A stretch of 64,000 nt of DNA from Pseudaeromonas paramecii (GCF_039540575.1 NZ_BAABFC010000014.1:124001-188000), one strand, 5' to 3'. Shown: positions 25,060-34,083, numbered from the stretch's first letter. Notes: generated by a model not told the origin, from the sequence alone. Program-made: numbers and translations.

Positions 25060-25088
25060 GGGACAAGCCAAGGCGGCAATGCTACAAT
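25060..25088 (+). promoter_or_regulatory. Candidate extended -10 promoter of prmA
   Basis: GGGACA (25060-25065), 17 bases, then TGCTACAAT with the extended TG and TACAAT at 25083-25088. The prmA ATG is 36 bases downstream. Confidence 0.55.
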
Positions 25089-25124
25089 CCGCCGGTCTCA
25101 AGCCCATCAACACAGCGACTCGCC

Positions 25125-26000
25125 ATGCCCTGGATACAGATCAAACTCAACGCCACCGCCAAAACCGCCAACAAGCTCAGCAACATGCTGATGGGTCATG
25201 GCGCCCAGGCCGTCACCTACATGGATGCCCAGGACAACCCCGTCTACGAGCCCCTGCCCGGTGAAACCAAGCTGTGGGGTGAGACCCAGGTCATCGGCCT
25301 GTTTGATGCCGAGGTGAACCCGGATCCCATAGTTGCCTTCTTCAAGGAGCATCTGGGCGAGGATCTCGTCTACAAGGTGGAGCAGCTGGAAGACAAGGAC
25401 TGGGTGCGGGAGTGGATGGAGCATTTCCATCCCATGCAGTTCGGTGAGCGGCTGTGGATCTGCCCCAGCTGGCGCGAGGTGCCGGATCCGCAGGCGGTCA
25501 ACGTCATGCTGGACCCGGGCCTGGCCTTCGGTACCGGCACCCACCCCACCACGGCCCTGTGCCTGCAGTGGCTGGATGCCCAGGATCTCACCGGCAAGAC
25601 CATAGTCGACTTCGGCTGCGGCTCCGGCATCCTGGCCATCGCCGCCCTGAAGCTGGGCGCCGCCCGGGTGATCGGCATCGACATCGATCCCCAGGCCATC
25701 CAGGCCAGCCGGGATAACGCCCAGCGCAACGGGGTGGCGGACCAGCTGGAGCTGTTCCTGCCCGCCGACCAGCCCACCGAGTTGCAGGCCGATATTCTGG
25801 TGGCCAACATCCTGGCCGGCCCGCTGCGGGAGCTGGCGCCCTTGATGAACGATCTGGTGCGCCCCGGTGGCCTCTTGGCCCTCTCCGGGGTACTGGAGAG
25901 CCAGGCGCCGGAGCTGGAAACCCTCTACGGCCAATGGTTCGACATGGACCCCACCGCCGTGCGCGAGGAGTGGTGCCGCCTCTCCGGCCGCAAGCGGTAA
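25125..26000 (+). CDS. prmA: Ribosomal protein L11 methyltransferase
   Basis: 291 residues. It trimethylates several amino groups of ribosomal protein L11 with S-adenosylmethionine. The N-terminal substrate-binding domain (about 1-60, MPWIQIKLN) leads to the methyltransferase fold with LDPGLAFGTGTHPTT, the SAM loop VDFGCGSGILAIAALKLGA and the catalytic-site phrase VANILAGPL. In many relatives prmA lies before dusB-fis; here eda and the rst genes intervene. Confidence 0.96.
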   Translation: MPWIQIKLNATAKTANKLSNMLMGHGAQAVTYMDAQDNPVYEPLPGETKLWGETQVIGLFDAEVNPDPIVAFFKEHLGEDLVYKVEQLEDKDWVREWMEHFHPMQFGERLWICPSWREVPDPQAVNVMLDPGLAFGTGTHPTTALCLQWLDAQDLTGKTIVDFGCGSGILAIAALKLGAARVIGIDIDPQAIQASRDNAQRNGVADQLELFLPADQPTELQADILVANILAGPLRELAPLMNDLVRPGGLLALSGVLESQAPELETLYGQWFDMDPTAVREEWCRLSGRKR

Positions 26001-26022
26001 GCCGCCACTCGCTCCCAGCAAC

Positions 26023-26045
26023 AAGGCGCCTAGATGGCGCCTTTT
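26023..26045 (+). terminator. Intrinsic terminator after prmA
   Basis: AGGCGCC, loop TAGAT region, GGCGCC(T), then TTTT. It lies between the convergent prmA and eda genes; its arms resemble the dxs terminator. Confidence 0.8.
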
Positions 26046-26058
26046 GTCTGTCTGCCGG

Positions 26059-26706
26059 TCAGGCGCGCAGGGCGGTCACCCGCGCCACCGCCTCGGTGGT
26101 CAAGGCCGTGACGGCCGCCCAGTCCCCGGCTGCTACCTCGTCTGCCGGCAGCATCCAGGAGCCGCCGACGGTAGCGACACAGGGCAGTGCCAGATACTCC
26201 GCCAGATTCGCCGGGCCTATGCCGCCCGTCGGGCAGAAACGCACCTGGGCCAGGGGGGCGCTGATGGCCTTCAAGGCCGCCGCCCCGCCATTGGCCTCGG
26301 CGGGAAAGAACTTCAGATGGTCGTAGCCCAGATCCAGCGCCTGCATCACCTCGGAGGGCGTAGCCACGCCAGGGATTAGTGGCGCCGGCCCGGTCAGGGC
26401 GTGTTGCAGCAGCGCCGACGTCAGGCCCGGCGAGATGACAAACTGGGCCCCGGCCGCCACGGCGGCATCGTACTGGCGGGGATTGAGCACGGTACCGGCC
26501 CCGACATAGGCCTCTGGCAGCGCCGCGCGGATGGCCGCAATGGCAGACAGGGCCGCCGGTGTGCGCAGGGTCACCTCAAACACCGACAGCCCGCCCGCCA
26601 GCAAGGCCCGAGCAATGGGCACGGCCTGTTCGGGACGGTCGATCACCATCACGGGCAAGAGGGCTGAGGCGGCAAACAGGCGGGCCGGAGATAGATTCCA
26701 GGTCAT
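26059..26706 (-). CDS. eda: KDPG/KHG aldolase (2-dehydro-3-deoxy-phosphogluconate aldolase)
   Basis: 215 residues. It cleaves 2-keto-3-deoxy-6-phosphogluconate to pyruvate and glyceraldehyde 3-phosphate in the Entner-Doudoroff pathway. The catalytic Glu (FEVTLRT, Glu44), the Schiff-base lysine (HLKFFPAE, Lys132) and the phosphate site CPTGGI are all present. It stands alone, without edd beside it. GGAGTCACC lies before the ATG. Confidence 0.95.
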   Translation of the reverse strand: MTWNLSPARLFAASALLPVMVIDRPEQAVPIARALLAGGLSVFEVTLRTPAALSAIAAIRAALPEAYVGAGTVLNPRQYDAAVAAGAQFVISPGLTSALLQHALTGPAPLIPGVATPSEVMQALDLGYDHLKFFPAEANGGAAALKAISAPLAQVRFCPTGGIGPANLAEYLALPCVATVGGSWMLPADEVAAGDWAAVTALTTEAVARVTALRA

Positions 26707-26768
26707 GGTGACTCCTTGGTCATCAGTAAGGGGTCAGCATACCGGGCCGCCATGCGGGTGCAAGCGAC

Positions 26769-26794
26769 AAAAAAGCCAGGGGCAGGCCCCTGGC
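26769..26794 (-). terminator. Intrinsic terminator after the Asr-like gene
   Basis: On the minus strand GCCAGGGG, loop CCTG, CCCCTGGC, then six T. It ends the rstA-rstB-Asr-like unit 50 bp after the last stop and separates it from eda. Confidence 0.88.
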
Positions 26795-26843
26795 AGACAA
26801 ACCCGCCCTGCTGAGACGGGGAAAGGGTCACAGTGAGCCAAGC

Positions 26844-27323
26844 TTAATTGGTCGTTTGGCTGACCTTCTTCAGCACCACCGGCTGGCTGGCGGCGGCACT
26901 CTTGCCGGTGCTGACGGCACTAGTCTTGGCTGTCGTGGCTTTGGCCTTCGTAGCTTTGGCTTGAGTGGCTTTGGCTTGAGTGGCTTTGGCTTGGGTCGCC
27001 TTGGCGGTGCTGCTGGCCTTGACCTTCTTCACCTTGGGCGCGCTGTGCTCGGCGGCACTGGCCTTGACGCTCTTGCTGGTCTGGCTATGCACGGCCTTGG
27101 TGGCGGTGGTCTTGCTGCTCTTGGCGGAGGTCACCGCCTTCTTGCTCTGGGTCTGGGCGGTCTTGACGCTCTGGCTGGCGCTGGTCGACGCCTTCTTCGG
27201 CACTATCAGGGTAGTGGCATTGGCGCTGGCCGCCGTGGTGCTGGCTTGCTCTGCCGCCACACAGGCCAGAGAAGGCAGGGTGAAAGCCAGGGTCAGCAGG
27301 CAGGACAACAGGGACTTGTTCAT
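26844..27323 (-). CDS. Exported Lys/Ala/Thr-rich protein resembling acid-shock protein Asr
   Basis: 159 residues from ATG 27323 (AAGGAG six bases upstream). A signal peptide of about 24 residues precedes a low-complexity, strongly basic chain of Lys, Ala, Thr, Ser and Gln with five consecutive units of the type AKATQ near residues 106-131. This composition and design resemble Asr of enterobacteria, a periplasmic protein needed for acid tolerance; sequence identity cannot be claimed because both are repetitive. It begins 49 bp after rstB on the same strand and a terminator follows, so it appears to be the third gene of the rst operon. In E. coli RstA activates asr, which supports the link. Confidence 0.6.
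   Translation of the reverse strand: MNKSLLSCLLTLAFTLPSLACVAAEQASTTAASANATTLIVPKKASTSASQSVKTAQTQSKKAVTSAKSSKTTATKAVHSQTSKSVKASAAEHSAPKVKKVKASSTAKATQAKATQAKATQAKATKAKATTAKTSAVSTGKSAAASQPVVLKKVSQTTN
26932..27002 (-). repeat. 15-bp tandem repeats inside the Asr-like gene
   Basis: Units close to GTGGCTTTGGCTTGA (plus-strand reading) recur in phase and encode the AKATQ-type pentapeptides. Copy number could vary by slippage without breaking the frame, because the unit is five codons. Confidence 0.7.
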
Positions 27324-27372
27324 GGAAATCTCCTTGGATGGAAGAGGGAGCCCTTGCTCCACGTCCGGCACT

Positions 27373-28698
27373 TTATCCCTGCGCCGACGTCCCGTCCGTC
27401 AAGGTTGCGTGACCGTTTGTATCCAAATGTACCGGCAGCTGCAGGCAGAAGTGGGCCCCCTGTGCCGAGGGCAGCAGGCAGGCGCGACCACCATGGGCCT
27501 GGGCTATGCTGCGGACGATGGCCAGCCCCAGTCCGGCGCCGCCGGTGCGGCGATTGCGGCTCTCATCCAGCCGCAAGAACGGCTCGAATACCCGCTCTAC
27601 CGCCTCGGCGGGCACCCCGGGCCCATCGTCCGCCACCGACAGCCAGATCTGCTCGTCCTGGCACTGCAACCGAACCTGCACCTGCTGGCGGGCATGGCGC
27701 AGGGCATTGGCCACCAGGTTGTCCATGGCCCGCTCGAGCAAGGCCAGATCCCCGCGCCAGGGCAACACCGCCAGGTCGCACACCAGGCTCAGCCGGCACT
27801 GTGGCCCCAGGGCCTGCCATTCGGTCAGATGGCCGCGGGCCCAGGCCACCAGCTCCCAGTCACCCGGCGTCAGACGAAAACCGGGCTGGGTGAGGCGCCC
27901 ATAGGTCAGCATGTCGTCGATCAGATGCTCCAGGGTGGCCAGATCCCGGCCGATGGCGCGCTCCTCACTGTCGCTTAACGGCGAGGCCAACATGGCCAGG
28001 CGATAACGCAGCCGCCCCAGGGGGGTGCGCAGCTCGTGGGCCATGGCATCGGTGAGCAACTTGCGGCCGGCAATGCTGGCCTGCAGCCGCTCGGCCATCT
28101 GATCGAAGGTCTGGCCCAGCTCCGCCAGGCTCGAGCCCGTTGGCAAACTCACCCGAGCCTGCAGATCCCCGGCCCCCAAGCGCTGGGCGGTCGCCACCAG
28201 CTGCTGCAAGCCGCGCCAGTGGGGACGCAACCACCAGAGGATGGGCAGCCCCAGGGACAGTCCCAGCCCCAGCAGCAGCCCCACGTCCACCCAGCGCAGC
28301 TGATGCAGGAACGACAGATAGGGCACTGGGCCGACCACCAGCACCCGATCGCTCTGACCGATGCGCTGAATAAAGGTGTCATCCGCCTCCATCAGCACTA
28401 TGTTGCCGGCAGCCAGGAAGGCCAGGTCCTCGGCCTCCAGCGGCTGCGCCGACAAGGGTGCCGTATGCAATGCCATCCCCAGGTGCTTGGCATACTGGGT
28501 CATGTGTGCCGACCACTGATCGGCCGGCATCTCGGCCAGCTCTTGGGAGAGCCGATCCAGCGAATCCTGCACCAGGTATTCCAGATAGCGATTGCCCACC
28601 CGCTCGGCGGTGCCCTCGTACAGGCTGCCGATGAGCAGCACCGCCACCACGAAGCTGGCCATCAGCAGCAGGTAGAACTGAATAAAGAGGCGCCGCAT
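27373..28698 (-). CDS. rstB: Sensor histidine kinase RstB
   Basis: 441 residues. Two membrane helices (about 5-25 and 137-157) flank a periplasmic sensor part containing QRIGQSDRVLVVGPVPYLSFLHQLR, which aligns well with E. coli RstB. HAMP follows (about 158-210), then the dimerisation motif AHELRTPLGRLRYRL with the phospho-accepting His, and an HATPase domain (DNLVANALRHA, DDGPGV, GLGLAI). It phosphorylates RstA, encoded 3 bp upstream. In E. coli the pair is under PhoP and responds to acid and low magnesium; the same is inferred here. Confidence 0.92.
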   Translation of the reverse strand: MRRLFIQFYLLLMASFVVAVLLIGSLYEGTAERVGNRYLEYLVQDSLDRLSQELAEMPADQWSAHMTQYAKHLGMALHTAPLSAQPLEAEDLAFLAAGNIVLMEADDTFIQRIGQSDRVLVVGPVPYLSFLHQLRWVDVGLLLGLGLSLGLPILWWLRPHWRGLQQLVATAQRLGAGDLQARVSLPTGSSLAELGQTFDQMAERLQASIAGRKLLTDAMAHELRTPLGRLRYRLAMLASPLSDSEERAIGRDLATLEHLIDDMLTYGRLTQPGFRLTPGDWELVAWARGHLTEWQALGPQCRLSLVCDLAVLPWRGDLALLERAMDNLVANALRHARQQVQVRLQCQDEQIWLSVADDGPGVPAEAVERVFEPFLRLDESRNRRTGGAGLGLAIVRSIAQAHGGRACLLPSAQGAHFCLQLPVHLDTNGHATLTDGTSAQG

Positions 28699-28701
28699 CA
28701 G

Positions 28702-29409
28702 CTAGTCCCAGGCCTCGGCCACCAGCAGGTAGCCCTTCTGACGCACCGTCTTGATCCGGGTCGGCGTCTCGGCACTGTCCCCCAGCTTACGGCGCAGTCG
28801 GGAGATGGCGACATCCATGCTGCGATCCAGCCCATCGTAGTCCCGCCCCCGCAGAGCGCGAAACAGCTGCTCCCGCCCCAGGATTTCGCCGGCATGGCTG
28901 GCCAGCTGCCACAGCAGATCAAACTCGGCGGTCGACAGACTCACCTCCCGACCGGACAGGCGCACGCTGCGGCTGGGCAGATCGATGACAAGCTGCCCCA
29001 GGCTCAGCCGGTTGGCTGGCAGGGCACTGGGGAGCGGTTCCCGCATCAGGCCACGCTGGCGCAGCTGCACCCGCAGGCGGGCCAGCAGCACGGGGGGCGG
29101 CGTGGTTTTGAGGATGTAATCATCCGCCCCCAGCTCCAGCCCCAGCACCTGATTCATGTCGCTGTCCAGGGAGGTGAGCATGACGATGGGGCCGGCAAAT
29201 TGCGGACGCAAGGCCCGGCAGACCGACAGCCCATCCATCCCCGGCAGCATGATGTCCAGCAGCACCAGATCCGGCGCCTCCGCCGCCACCCGGGCCAGGG
29301 CCTGATCGCCCCGCGGCTCCAGTAGCACCGTCATGTCATGGCGGGCCAGCCAGTCGCCGATGAGCTGCCCCATCTCGGCGTCATCTTCCACAAACAAAAT
29401 CCGGTACAT
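28702..29409 (-). CDS. rstA: Response regulator RstA (OmpR family)
   Basis: 235 residues. Receiver domain with Asp52 as phospho-acceptor (VLLDIMLPG) and a C-terminal winged helix of the OmpR type (about 135-232, SYDGLDRS-like segment YDGLDRSMDVAISRLRRKLGD). VFVEDDAEMGQLI-type N-terminus, LLTSLDSDMN and DYILKTTPP match E. coli RstA. GAGGAGG precedes the ATG. Head of rstA-rstB-Asr-like; divergent from dusB. Confidence 0.94.
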   Translation of the reverse strand: MYRILFVEDDAEMGQLIGDWLARHDMTVLLEPRGDQALARVAAEAPDLVLLDIMLPGMDGLSVCRALRPQFAGPIVMLTSLDSDMNQVLGLELGADDYILKTTPPPVLLARLRVQLRQRGLMREPLPSALPANRLSLGQLVIDLPSRSVRLSGREVSLSTAEFDLLWQLASHAGEILGREQLFRALRGRDYDGLDRSMDVAISRLRRKLGDSAETPTRIKTVRQKGYLLVAEAWD

Positions 29410-29648
29410 GCCACCTCCTCGTCATGTGCTGGCTCAGCATACGCCGCTGTCCGCCAAAGAAAATGGCCGGCCAAGAAAAACCTGCCCCGCCGCCGCCCCG
29501 GCATTCCGCCGGGAAAAAGCCTCAATCCGGGCCATGATAATTGCGAAGAAAACAGGGTTATCCACTTGAATTGGAAAGGTAAATTGATTTGCAAGCGCAG
29601 CGGGCAAATCATGCCGAGAAAAAATCCCGCCATGCTCAATTTCTGACC

Positions 29649-29677
29649 TTTTCAGCCTGTCAAAAAATGCGTAATAT
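29649..29677 (+). promoter_or_regulatory. dusB-fis promoter with a GC-rich discriminator
   Basis: TTTTCA (29649-29654), 17 bases, TAATAT (29672-29677), then ACGCCGCC between the -10 and the start point. A GC-rich discriminator is the mark of promoters shut down by ppGpp, as is known for E. coli fis. Confidence 0.6.
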
Positions 29678-29708
29678 ACGCCGCCCTGAGCCGATGGTTG
29701 TTTTATCG

Positions 29709-30674
29709 ATGCAGATTGGTCCCTACAAACTGGATGCCCCCCTGATCCTCGCCCCCATGGCCGGTGTCACGGATCGTCCCTTCCGCCAGCTTTGCTTGCA
29801 GATGGGCGCCGGACTGGCGGTGTCGGAGATGATGTTGGCCAACCCGGATACCTGGGACACGGAAAAATCGCGTAAGCGGCGCTACGAGCAGAGCGAGGCC
29901 GGCATTCGTTCGGTGCAGATCCTCGGCTGCGAGCCCGCCCTGATGGCCGAGGCCGCCCGCCACAATGTGGCAGCGGGGGCCCAGATCATCGACATCAACA
30001 TGGGTTGTCCGGCTAAGAAGGTGAACAAGAAGCTGGCGGGCTCCGCCCTGCTTCGCGATCCCGACCTGGTGGCCCGGATCCTGGAGGCGGTGGTGCAGGC
30101 GGTGCCTGTGCCCGTGACCCTGAAGATCCGGACCGGCTGGGATCCAGACAACCGCAATGGGGTTGCCATCGCCAGACTGGCCGAAGCGGTCGGCATTCAG
30201 GCCTTGACGGTGCATGGCCGCACCCGGGCCTGCCTGTTTCGTGGCGAGGCCGAGTACGACACCATCAAGGCCATCAAAGAGGCTGTCACCATCCCTGTGG
30301 TGGCCAACGGCGACATAGATTCGCCGCACAAGGCGCGCGCCGTACTGGATTACACGGGCGCCGATGCGGTGATGGTCGGCCGGGCCGCGCAGGGACAGCC
30401 GTGGTTATTCCGCCAGATCCGCCACTATCTGGAACGGGGCGAGACGGCGCCGGCCCCCTCGCAGGAGGAGGTTAGTGCCCTCGTGCTGGGACATGTTGCG
30501 GCCCTACACCAGTTCTATGGTGAATATCAGGGGGTCCGCTTTGCCCGCAAGCACGTGGCCTGGTACCTGGACAAGATGGGGACGGATCAGGATTTTCGCA
30601 GAGGTTTCAATGTGCTGGAGACGGCCGCAGGCCAACTGGACGCATTGAAGCAATTTTTTGACATAACAGCATAA
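29709..30674 (+). CDS. dusB: tRNA-dihydrouridine synthase B
   Basis: 321 residues from ATG 29709 (MQIGPYKL), which aligns with E. coli DusB; the frame is open upstream but without homology. An FMN enzyme that reduces uridine 17 in the tRNA D-loop. APMAGVTDRPFR, INMGCPAKKVN (catalytic Cys), KIRTGW, VHGRTRA and the phosphate site NGDI...GADAVMVGRAAQGQPW are present. No strong ribosome site is visible. Co-transcribed with fis, 16 bp downstream. Confidence 0.95.
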   Translation: MQIGPYKLDAPLILAPMAGVTDRPFRQLCLQMGAGLAVSEMMLANPDTWDTEKSRKRRYEQSEAGIRSVQILGCEPALMAEAARHNVAAGAQIIDINMGCPAKKVNKKLAGSALLRDPDLVARILEAVVQAVPVPVTLKIRTGWDPDNRNGVAIARLAEAVGIQALTVHGRTRACLFRGEAEYDTIKAIKEAVTIPVVANGDIDSPHKARAVLDYTGADAVMVGRAAQGQPWLFRQIRHYLERGETAPAPSQEEVSALVLGHVAALHQFYGEYQGVRFARKHVAWYLDKMGTDQDFRRGFNVLETAAGQLDALKQFFDITA

Positions 30675-30690
30675 AAAGAGCAGACAGAAT

Positions 30691-30990
30691 ATGTTTGAAC
30701 AAACCCTGAGTTCCGACGCACTGGTTACCACCACCACTCATGCTCACACCAACGAACCCACCCAACGTCCGCTGCGCGAGTCCGTCCAGCAGGCGCTGCG
30801 CAACTACCTGGCCCAGCTCAACGGCCAGGAAGTCACCGAGCTGTACGAGATGGTGCTGAGCGAAGTGGAAGCCCCCATGCTGGACATCATCATGCAGTAC
30901 ACCCGTGGTAACCAGACCCGCGCCGCCATCATGATGGGCATCAACCGCGGCACCCTGCGCAAGAAGCTCAAGAAGTACGGCATGAACTAA
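30691..30990 (+). CDS. fis: DNA-binding protein Fis
   Basis: 99 residues (98 in E. coli). A nucleoid protein that bends DNA and activates rRNA and other growth-linked promoters. The N-terminal beta-hairpin arm is followed by a dimer core and a C-terminal helix-turn-helix, GNQTRAAIMMGINRGTLRKKLKKYGMN, which is nearly identical across the gammaproteobacteria. A strong terminator follows. Confidence 0.98.
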   Translation: MFEQTLSSDALVTTTTHAHTNEPTQRPLRESVQQALRNYLAQLNGQEVTELYEMVLSEVEAPMLDIIMQYTRGNQTRAAIMMGINRGTLRKKLKKYGMN

Positions 30991-31008
30991 TGCTTCGACC
31001 TGAAGCCT

Positions 31009-31042
31009 AAAAAGACGCTGCCTAAGGCAGCGTCTTTTTTTC
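31009..31042 (+). terminator. Intrinsic terminator after fis
   Basis: A 12-bp stem AAAGACGCTGCC (31011-31022), loop TAA, GGCAGCGTCTTT, and an extended T-run. Confidence 0.92.
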
Positions 31043-31206
31043 CAAGTTCGGCTCTGTTGATGACTCGCCAAGCGTTTGATGCTGCAAGCATTTCATCTTC
31101 ACCTCGTTTTCGGCTGGCAAGAGCTGTATTCCGTTTGACGCTTATTCCCCGGCAGTTCATGCTCAAGATGGTCAGCTTATGACCGAGATGCGGCCAGGGG
31201 ATTGCC

Positions 31207-34083
31207 ATGCCAAGACGCCTACTGCTTTATCCGCTCTACCTCCATATCGGCGCCCTGTTTCTGGGCTTGTTTGTCCTGTTTGGCTGCGTGCTGCTGACGC
31301 TAGGCTATCAGACCACCCTGGCCCAGAGTCGACAGCAGGCGCAGCAGCAGTTTGCCTTGCAGCGTCAACTGCTGAGCCAGACGCTGGAGCGCCACTACCA
31401 GCCCATCCAGCTCTCCCTGGGGTTGATGCAGCAGTCCAACCTCACCACGGCGCGCACCCTCAGCCAGCGGCTGGCCAGCCTGCCGCAACTGCAACAGCTG
31501 CTGGTCAGTAACCCCAGCGTCTGTGCCGTCTACATGGGCTATCAGAATGGTGACTTCTTTCTGCTGCGCAGTCTGACGCCCCAGGCCCGCCAGGCCCTCA
31601 AGGAGCCGCCCCCCGAGGAGGCCACCCTCTTGGTGCAGAGTCTGGATCAGCCCACATCGGCCCATCCGGAGGCGGTCTTCCTGTTTTACGATGACCAGTT
31701 GCGCCTGCTGGAGCGCCGCTACCAGCCGGAGTATCGTTTCGACGCCCGGCAACGCCCCTGGTATCAGGCGGCCAACCAGCAGTCGGGTATCGCCATCTCG
31801 GCGCCCTATTTCTTCTTTACCACCCAGGAGGTGGGCACCACCCTGAGCCTGAGTGCCGACGAAGGGGTGCTGGGGGCGGATCTGAGCATGAGTCAGCTGT
31901 CCGAGTTGATGGCGCGCATGGCCCTGCCGCCCACCGGGCAGATGGCGCTGTTTGACCAGGCCGGCAACCTGATGGCCGGCTCACGCCCCCTGCCCGAGGC
32001 AGCGCGCCACCGGTTGCTGAGCCTGTCCGAATACGAGGGCAGCATCTTCCCCCATCTGTCCCTGAGCGATGCCCTGACCGGTAACAGTGAACAACGCCTG
32101 GATCTGGTGGATGAGCAAGGTCATGGCTGGACCGGCGTCCTCAGCCGACTGGCCGTTAAGACGGCACAAAGTGGCACCCTTTACCTGGCCATGCTGCAAA
32201 CCGAGGAGAGCCTGTACGGCCCGGCGCTGTCCCAGGCTCGCCACAACCTGCTGATCTCCGCCCTGGTGATGCTGCTGATGCTGCCCAGCGTCTGGTGGCT
32301 GGCCCGCCGCACCGCGCGCCCGCTGATCGACTTGACCCGGGAGGCCGACGCCATTCGTCGCTTCGACTTCAACGATCGCCCATTGAAAACCAGTCGGATC
32401 AAGGAGATAGCCGATCTGACCCGCGCCATGGTGCGGATGAAGCACACCATAGGCAACTTTCGCTCCATCGGTCAGGCGCTGCATGGCGAACATCACTTCC
32501 CCCTGCTGCTGACCCGCATCCTGCAGGAGAGCAGCAATCTGGTGAAGGCGCAGGGGGTGCTGCTCTACCTGGCCCAACCGGTGGGACAAACCACAGGGCG
32601 CGGCCTGTGGCAGGGCCAGGAGTTGGCCCAGCTCCCGCCCCTGCCAGCCGAGTTACCGCCGGAAGGGCTGGTGGCACAGGATGAGGCCAGCTGGCAACAG
32701 CAGTTTGCCGAGCTGGGCCCCTATCCCGGCGCCCTGTGGCTGGTCACCGAGGCCCTGACCAACCGGCGCAATGAACCCATCGCCACCCTCTTGCTGCTGC
32801 TACCCCAGGCTTCGGAGCAAGAGCAGCAAGCCAAACTGGGACTGATCCGCGCCTTGTGCGGCTCCATCGCCGCCGCCCTGGACACCCAGCGCCTGCTGGA
32901 GGAGCAAAAGCAGCTGCTGGAGTCCCTGATCCAGCTCATCGCCAATGCCATCGACGCCAAGAGCCCCTATACCGGCGGCCACTGTCAGCGGGTGCCCGTG
33001 CTGACCAAGTGGCTGGCCCAGGCCGCCTGCGATCAGCAAGAGGGGCCCTTCGCCCGTTTCAACCTCAATGCCGACGAGCAGGAGGCGCTGCACATCGCCT
33101 GCTGGCTGCACGACTGCGGCAAGGTCACCACCCCGGAATTTGTGGTGGACAAGGCCACCAAGCTGGAGACCTTGTATGACCGCATTCATGAGGTGCGCAT
33201 GCGCTTTGAGGTATTGAAGCGCGAGGCCCATATCCGCCAGCTGGAGGCGGCCCTGCCCGCCGACCGGGCCGAGGCCATCCGCCAGGCCATGGCGCCTGTC
33301 TGGCAGCAGCTCGATGAGGAATACGCCTTCGTCGCTCAGTGCAATCAGGGGGGGGAATTCATGGCCCCCGAGAAGCTGGAAAAATTGTCGGCCATCGCCC
33401 AGCGCCGCTGGTGGCGCACCCTGGACGATCGCCTGGGGCTCTCTCATGAGGAGCTGTCCCGCAAGCAGGCCACTCCGGCGGCCGAGCTGCCCTGTCAGGA
33501 GCCGCTGCTCAGCGATAGGCCTGAGCACTGCATCGCCCGGCCGCCCACCGAGCAGCTGGCCGAGGACAACCCCTGGGGCTTCAAGGTCAAGGTGCCCCAA
33601 TACCTCTATAACCGGGGCGAGCTGTATAACCTGGGGATCGCCCGCGGCACCCTCTCGGAAGAGGAGCGTTACAAGATCAACGAGCACATGATCCAGACCA
33701 TCAAGATGCTCACCACCCTGCCCTTCCCGCGGCATTTGCAGGCAGTGCCCGAGATAGCCGGCGGCCATCATGAGAAGCTGGATGGCACCGGCTATCCCAA
33801 GCGGCTGAATGAGGATGAGCTGAGTCTGCCGGCCCGCATGATGGCCATCGCCGATGTGTTCGAGGCGCTGACCGCCAGCGACCGGCCCTATAAGGAAGGC
33901 AAGAGCCTGAACCAGGCGCTGGGGATCATGGCACGCATGGTGCAGGATCGTCATCTGGACGGTCCCCTGTTCCGCCTGTTCGTCGAGTCCGGCCTGCCCC
34001 AGCGTTACGCCCGGCAGTACCTGACCGCCGCCCAGCAGGACGAACCGGTCACCGCGAGCCTGCTGGCAGACATACCAACCTAG
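31207..34083 (+). CDS. Membrane-bound Cache-HAMP-HD-GYP phosphodiesterase
   Basis: 958 residues. A first helix (about 10-32), a large periplasmic Cache-type sensor (about 40-340), a second helix (about 345-365), a HAMP-like linker, a GAF-like region and a C-terminal HD-GYP domain that degrades c-di-GMP. The metal dyad is HDCGK (His635-Asp636) and the signature is HHEKLDGTGYP (GYP at 862-864). The two lie 227 residues apart, against about 69 in the REC-HD-GYP protein of this cluster, so roughly 160 residues are inserted inside the catalytic domain. A run of eight G (33348-33355) falls in this insert. It is 66 bp ahead of the hybrid kinase gene and on the same strand. Confidence 0.85.
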   Translation: MPRRLLLYPLYLHIGALFLGLFVLFGCVLLTLGYQTTLAQSRQQAQQQFALQRQLLSQTLERHYQPIQLSLGLMQQSNLTTARTLSQRLASLPQLQQLLVSNPSVCAVYMGYQNGDFFLLRSLTPQARQALKEPPPEEATLLVQSLDQPTSAHPEAVFLFYDDQLRLLERRYQPEYRFDARQRPWYQAANQQSGIAISAPYFFFTTQEVGTTLSLSADEGVLGADLSMSQLSELMARMALPPTGQMALFDQAGNLMAGSRPLPEAARHRLLSLSEYEGSIFPHLSLSDALTGNSEQRLDLVDEQGHGWTGVLSRLAVKTAQSGTLYLAMLQTEESLYGPALSQARHNLLISALVMLLMLPSVWWLARRTARPLIDLTREADAIRRFDFNDRPLKTSRIKEIADLTRAMVRMKHTIGNFRSIGQALHGEHHFPLLLTRILQESSNLVKAQGVLLYLAQPVGQTTGRGLWQGQELAQLPPLPAELPPEGLVAQDEASWQQQFAELGPYPGALWLVTEALTNRRNEPIATLLLLLPQASEQEQQAKLGLIRALCGSIAAALDTQRLLEEQKQLLESLIQLIANAIDAKSPYTGGHCQRVPVLTKWLAQAACDQQEGPFARFNLNADEQEALHIACWLHDCGKVTTPEFVVDKATKLETLYDRIHEVRMRFEVLKREAHIRQLEAALPADRAEAIRQAMAPVWQQLDEEYAFVAQCNQGGEFMAPEKLEKLSAIAQRRWWRTLDDRLGLSHEELSRKQATPAAELPCQEPLLSDRPEHCIARPPTEQLAEDNPWGFKVKVPQYLYNRGELYNLGIARGTLSEEERYKINEHMIQTIKMLTTLPFPRHLQAVPEIAGGHHEKLDGTGYPKRLNEDELSLPARMMAIADVFEALTASDRPYKEGKSLNQALGIMARMVQDRHLDGPLFRLFVESGLPQRYARQYLTAAQQDEPVTASLLADIPT

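Noticed and set aside
26932..27002. Regular short repeats that might suggest a CRISPR-like array.
   Set aside because: The units are 15 bp, directly adjacent, in phase with codons and without spacers; they encode a repeat in the Asr-like protein.
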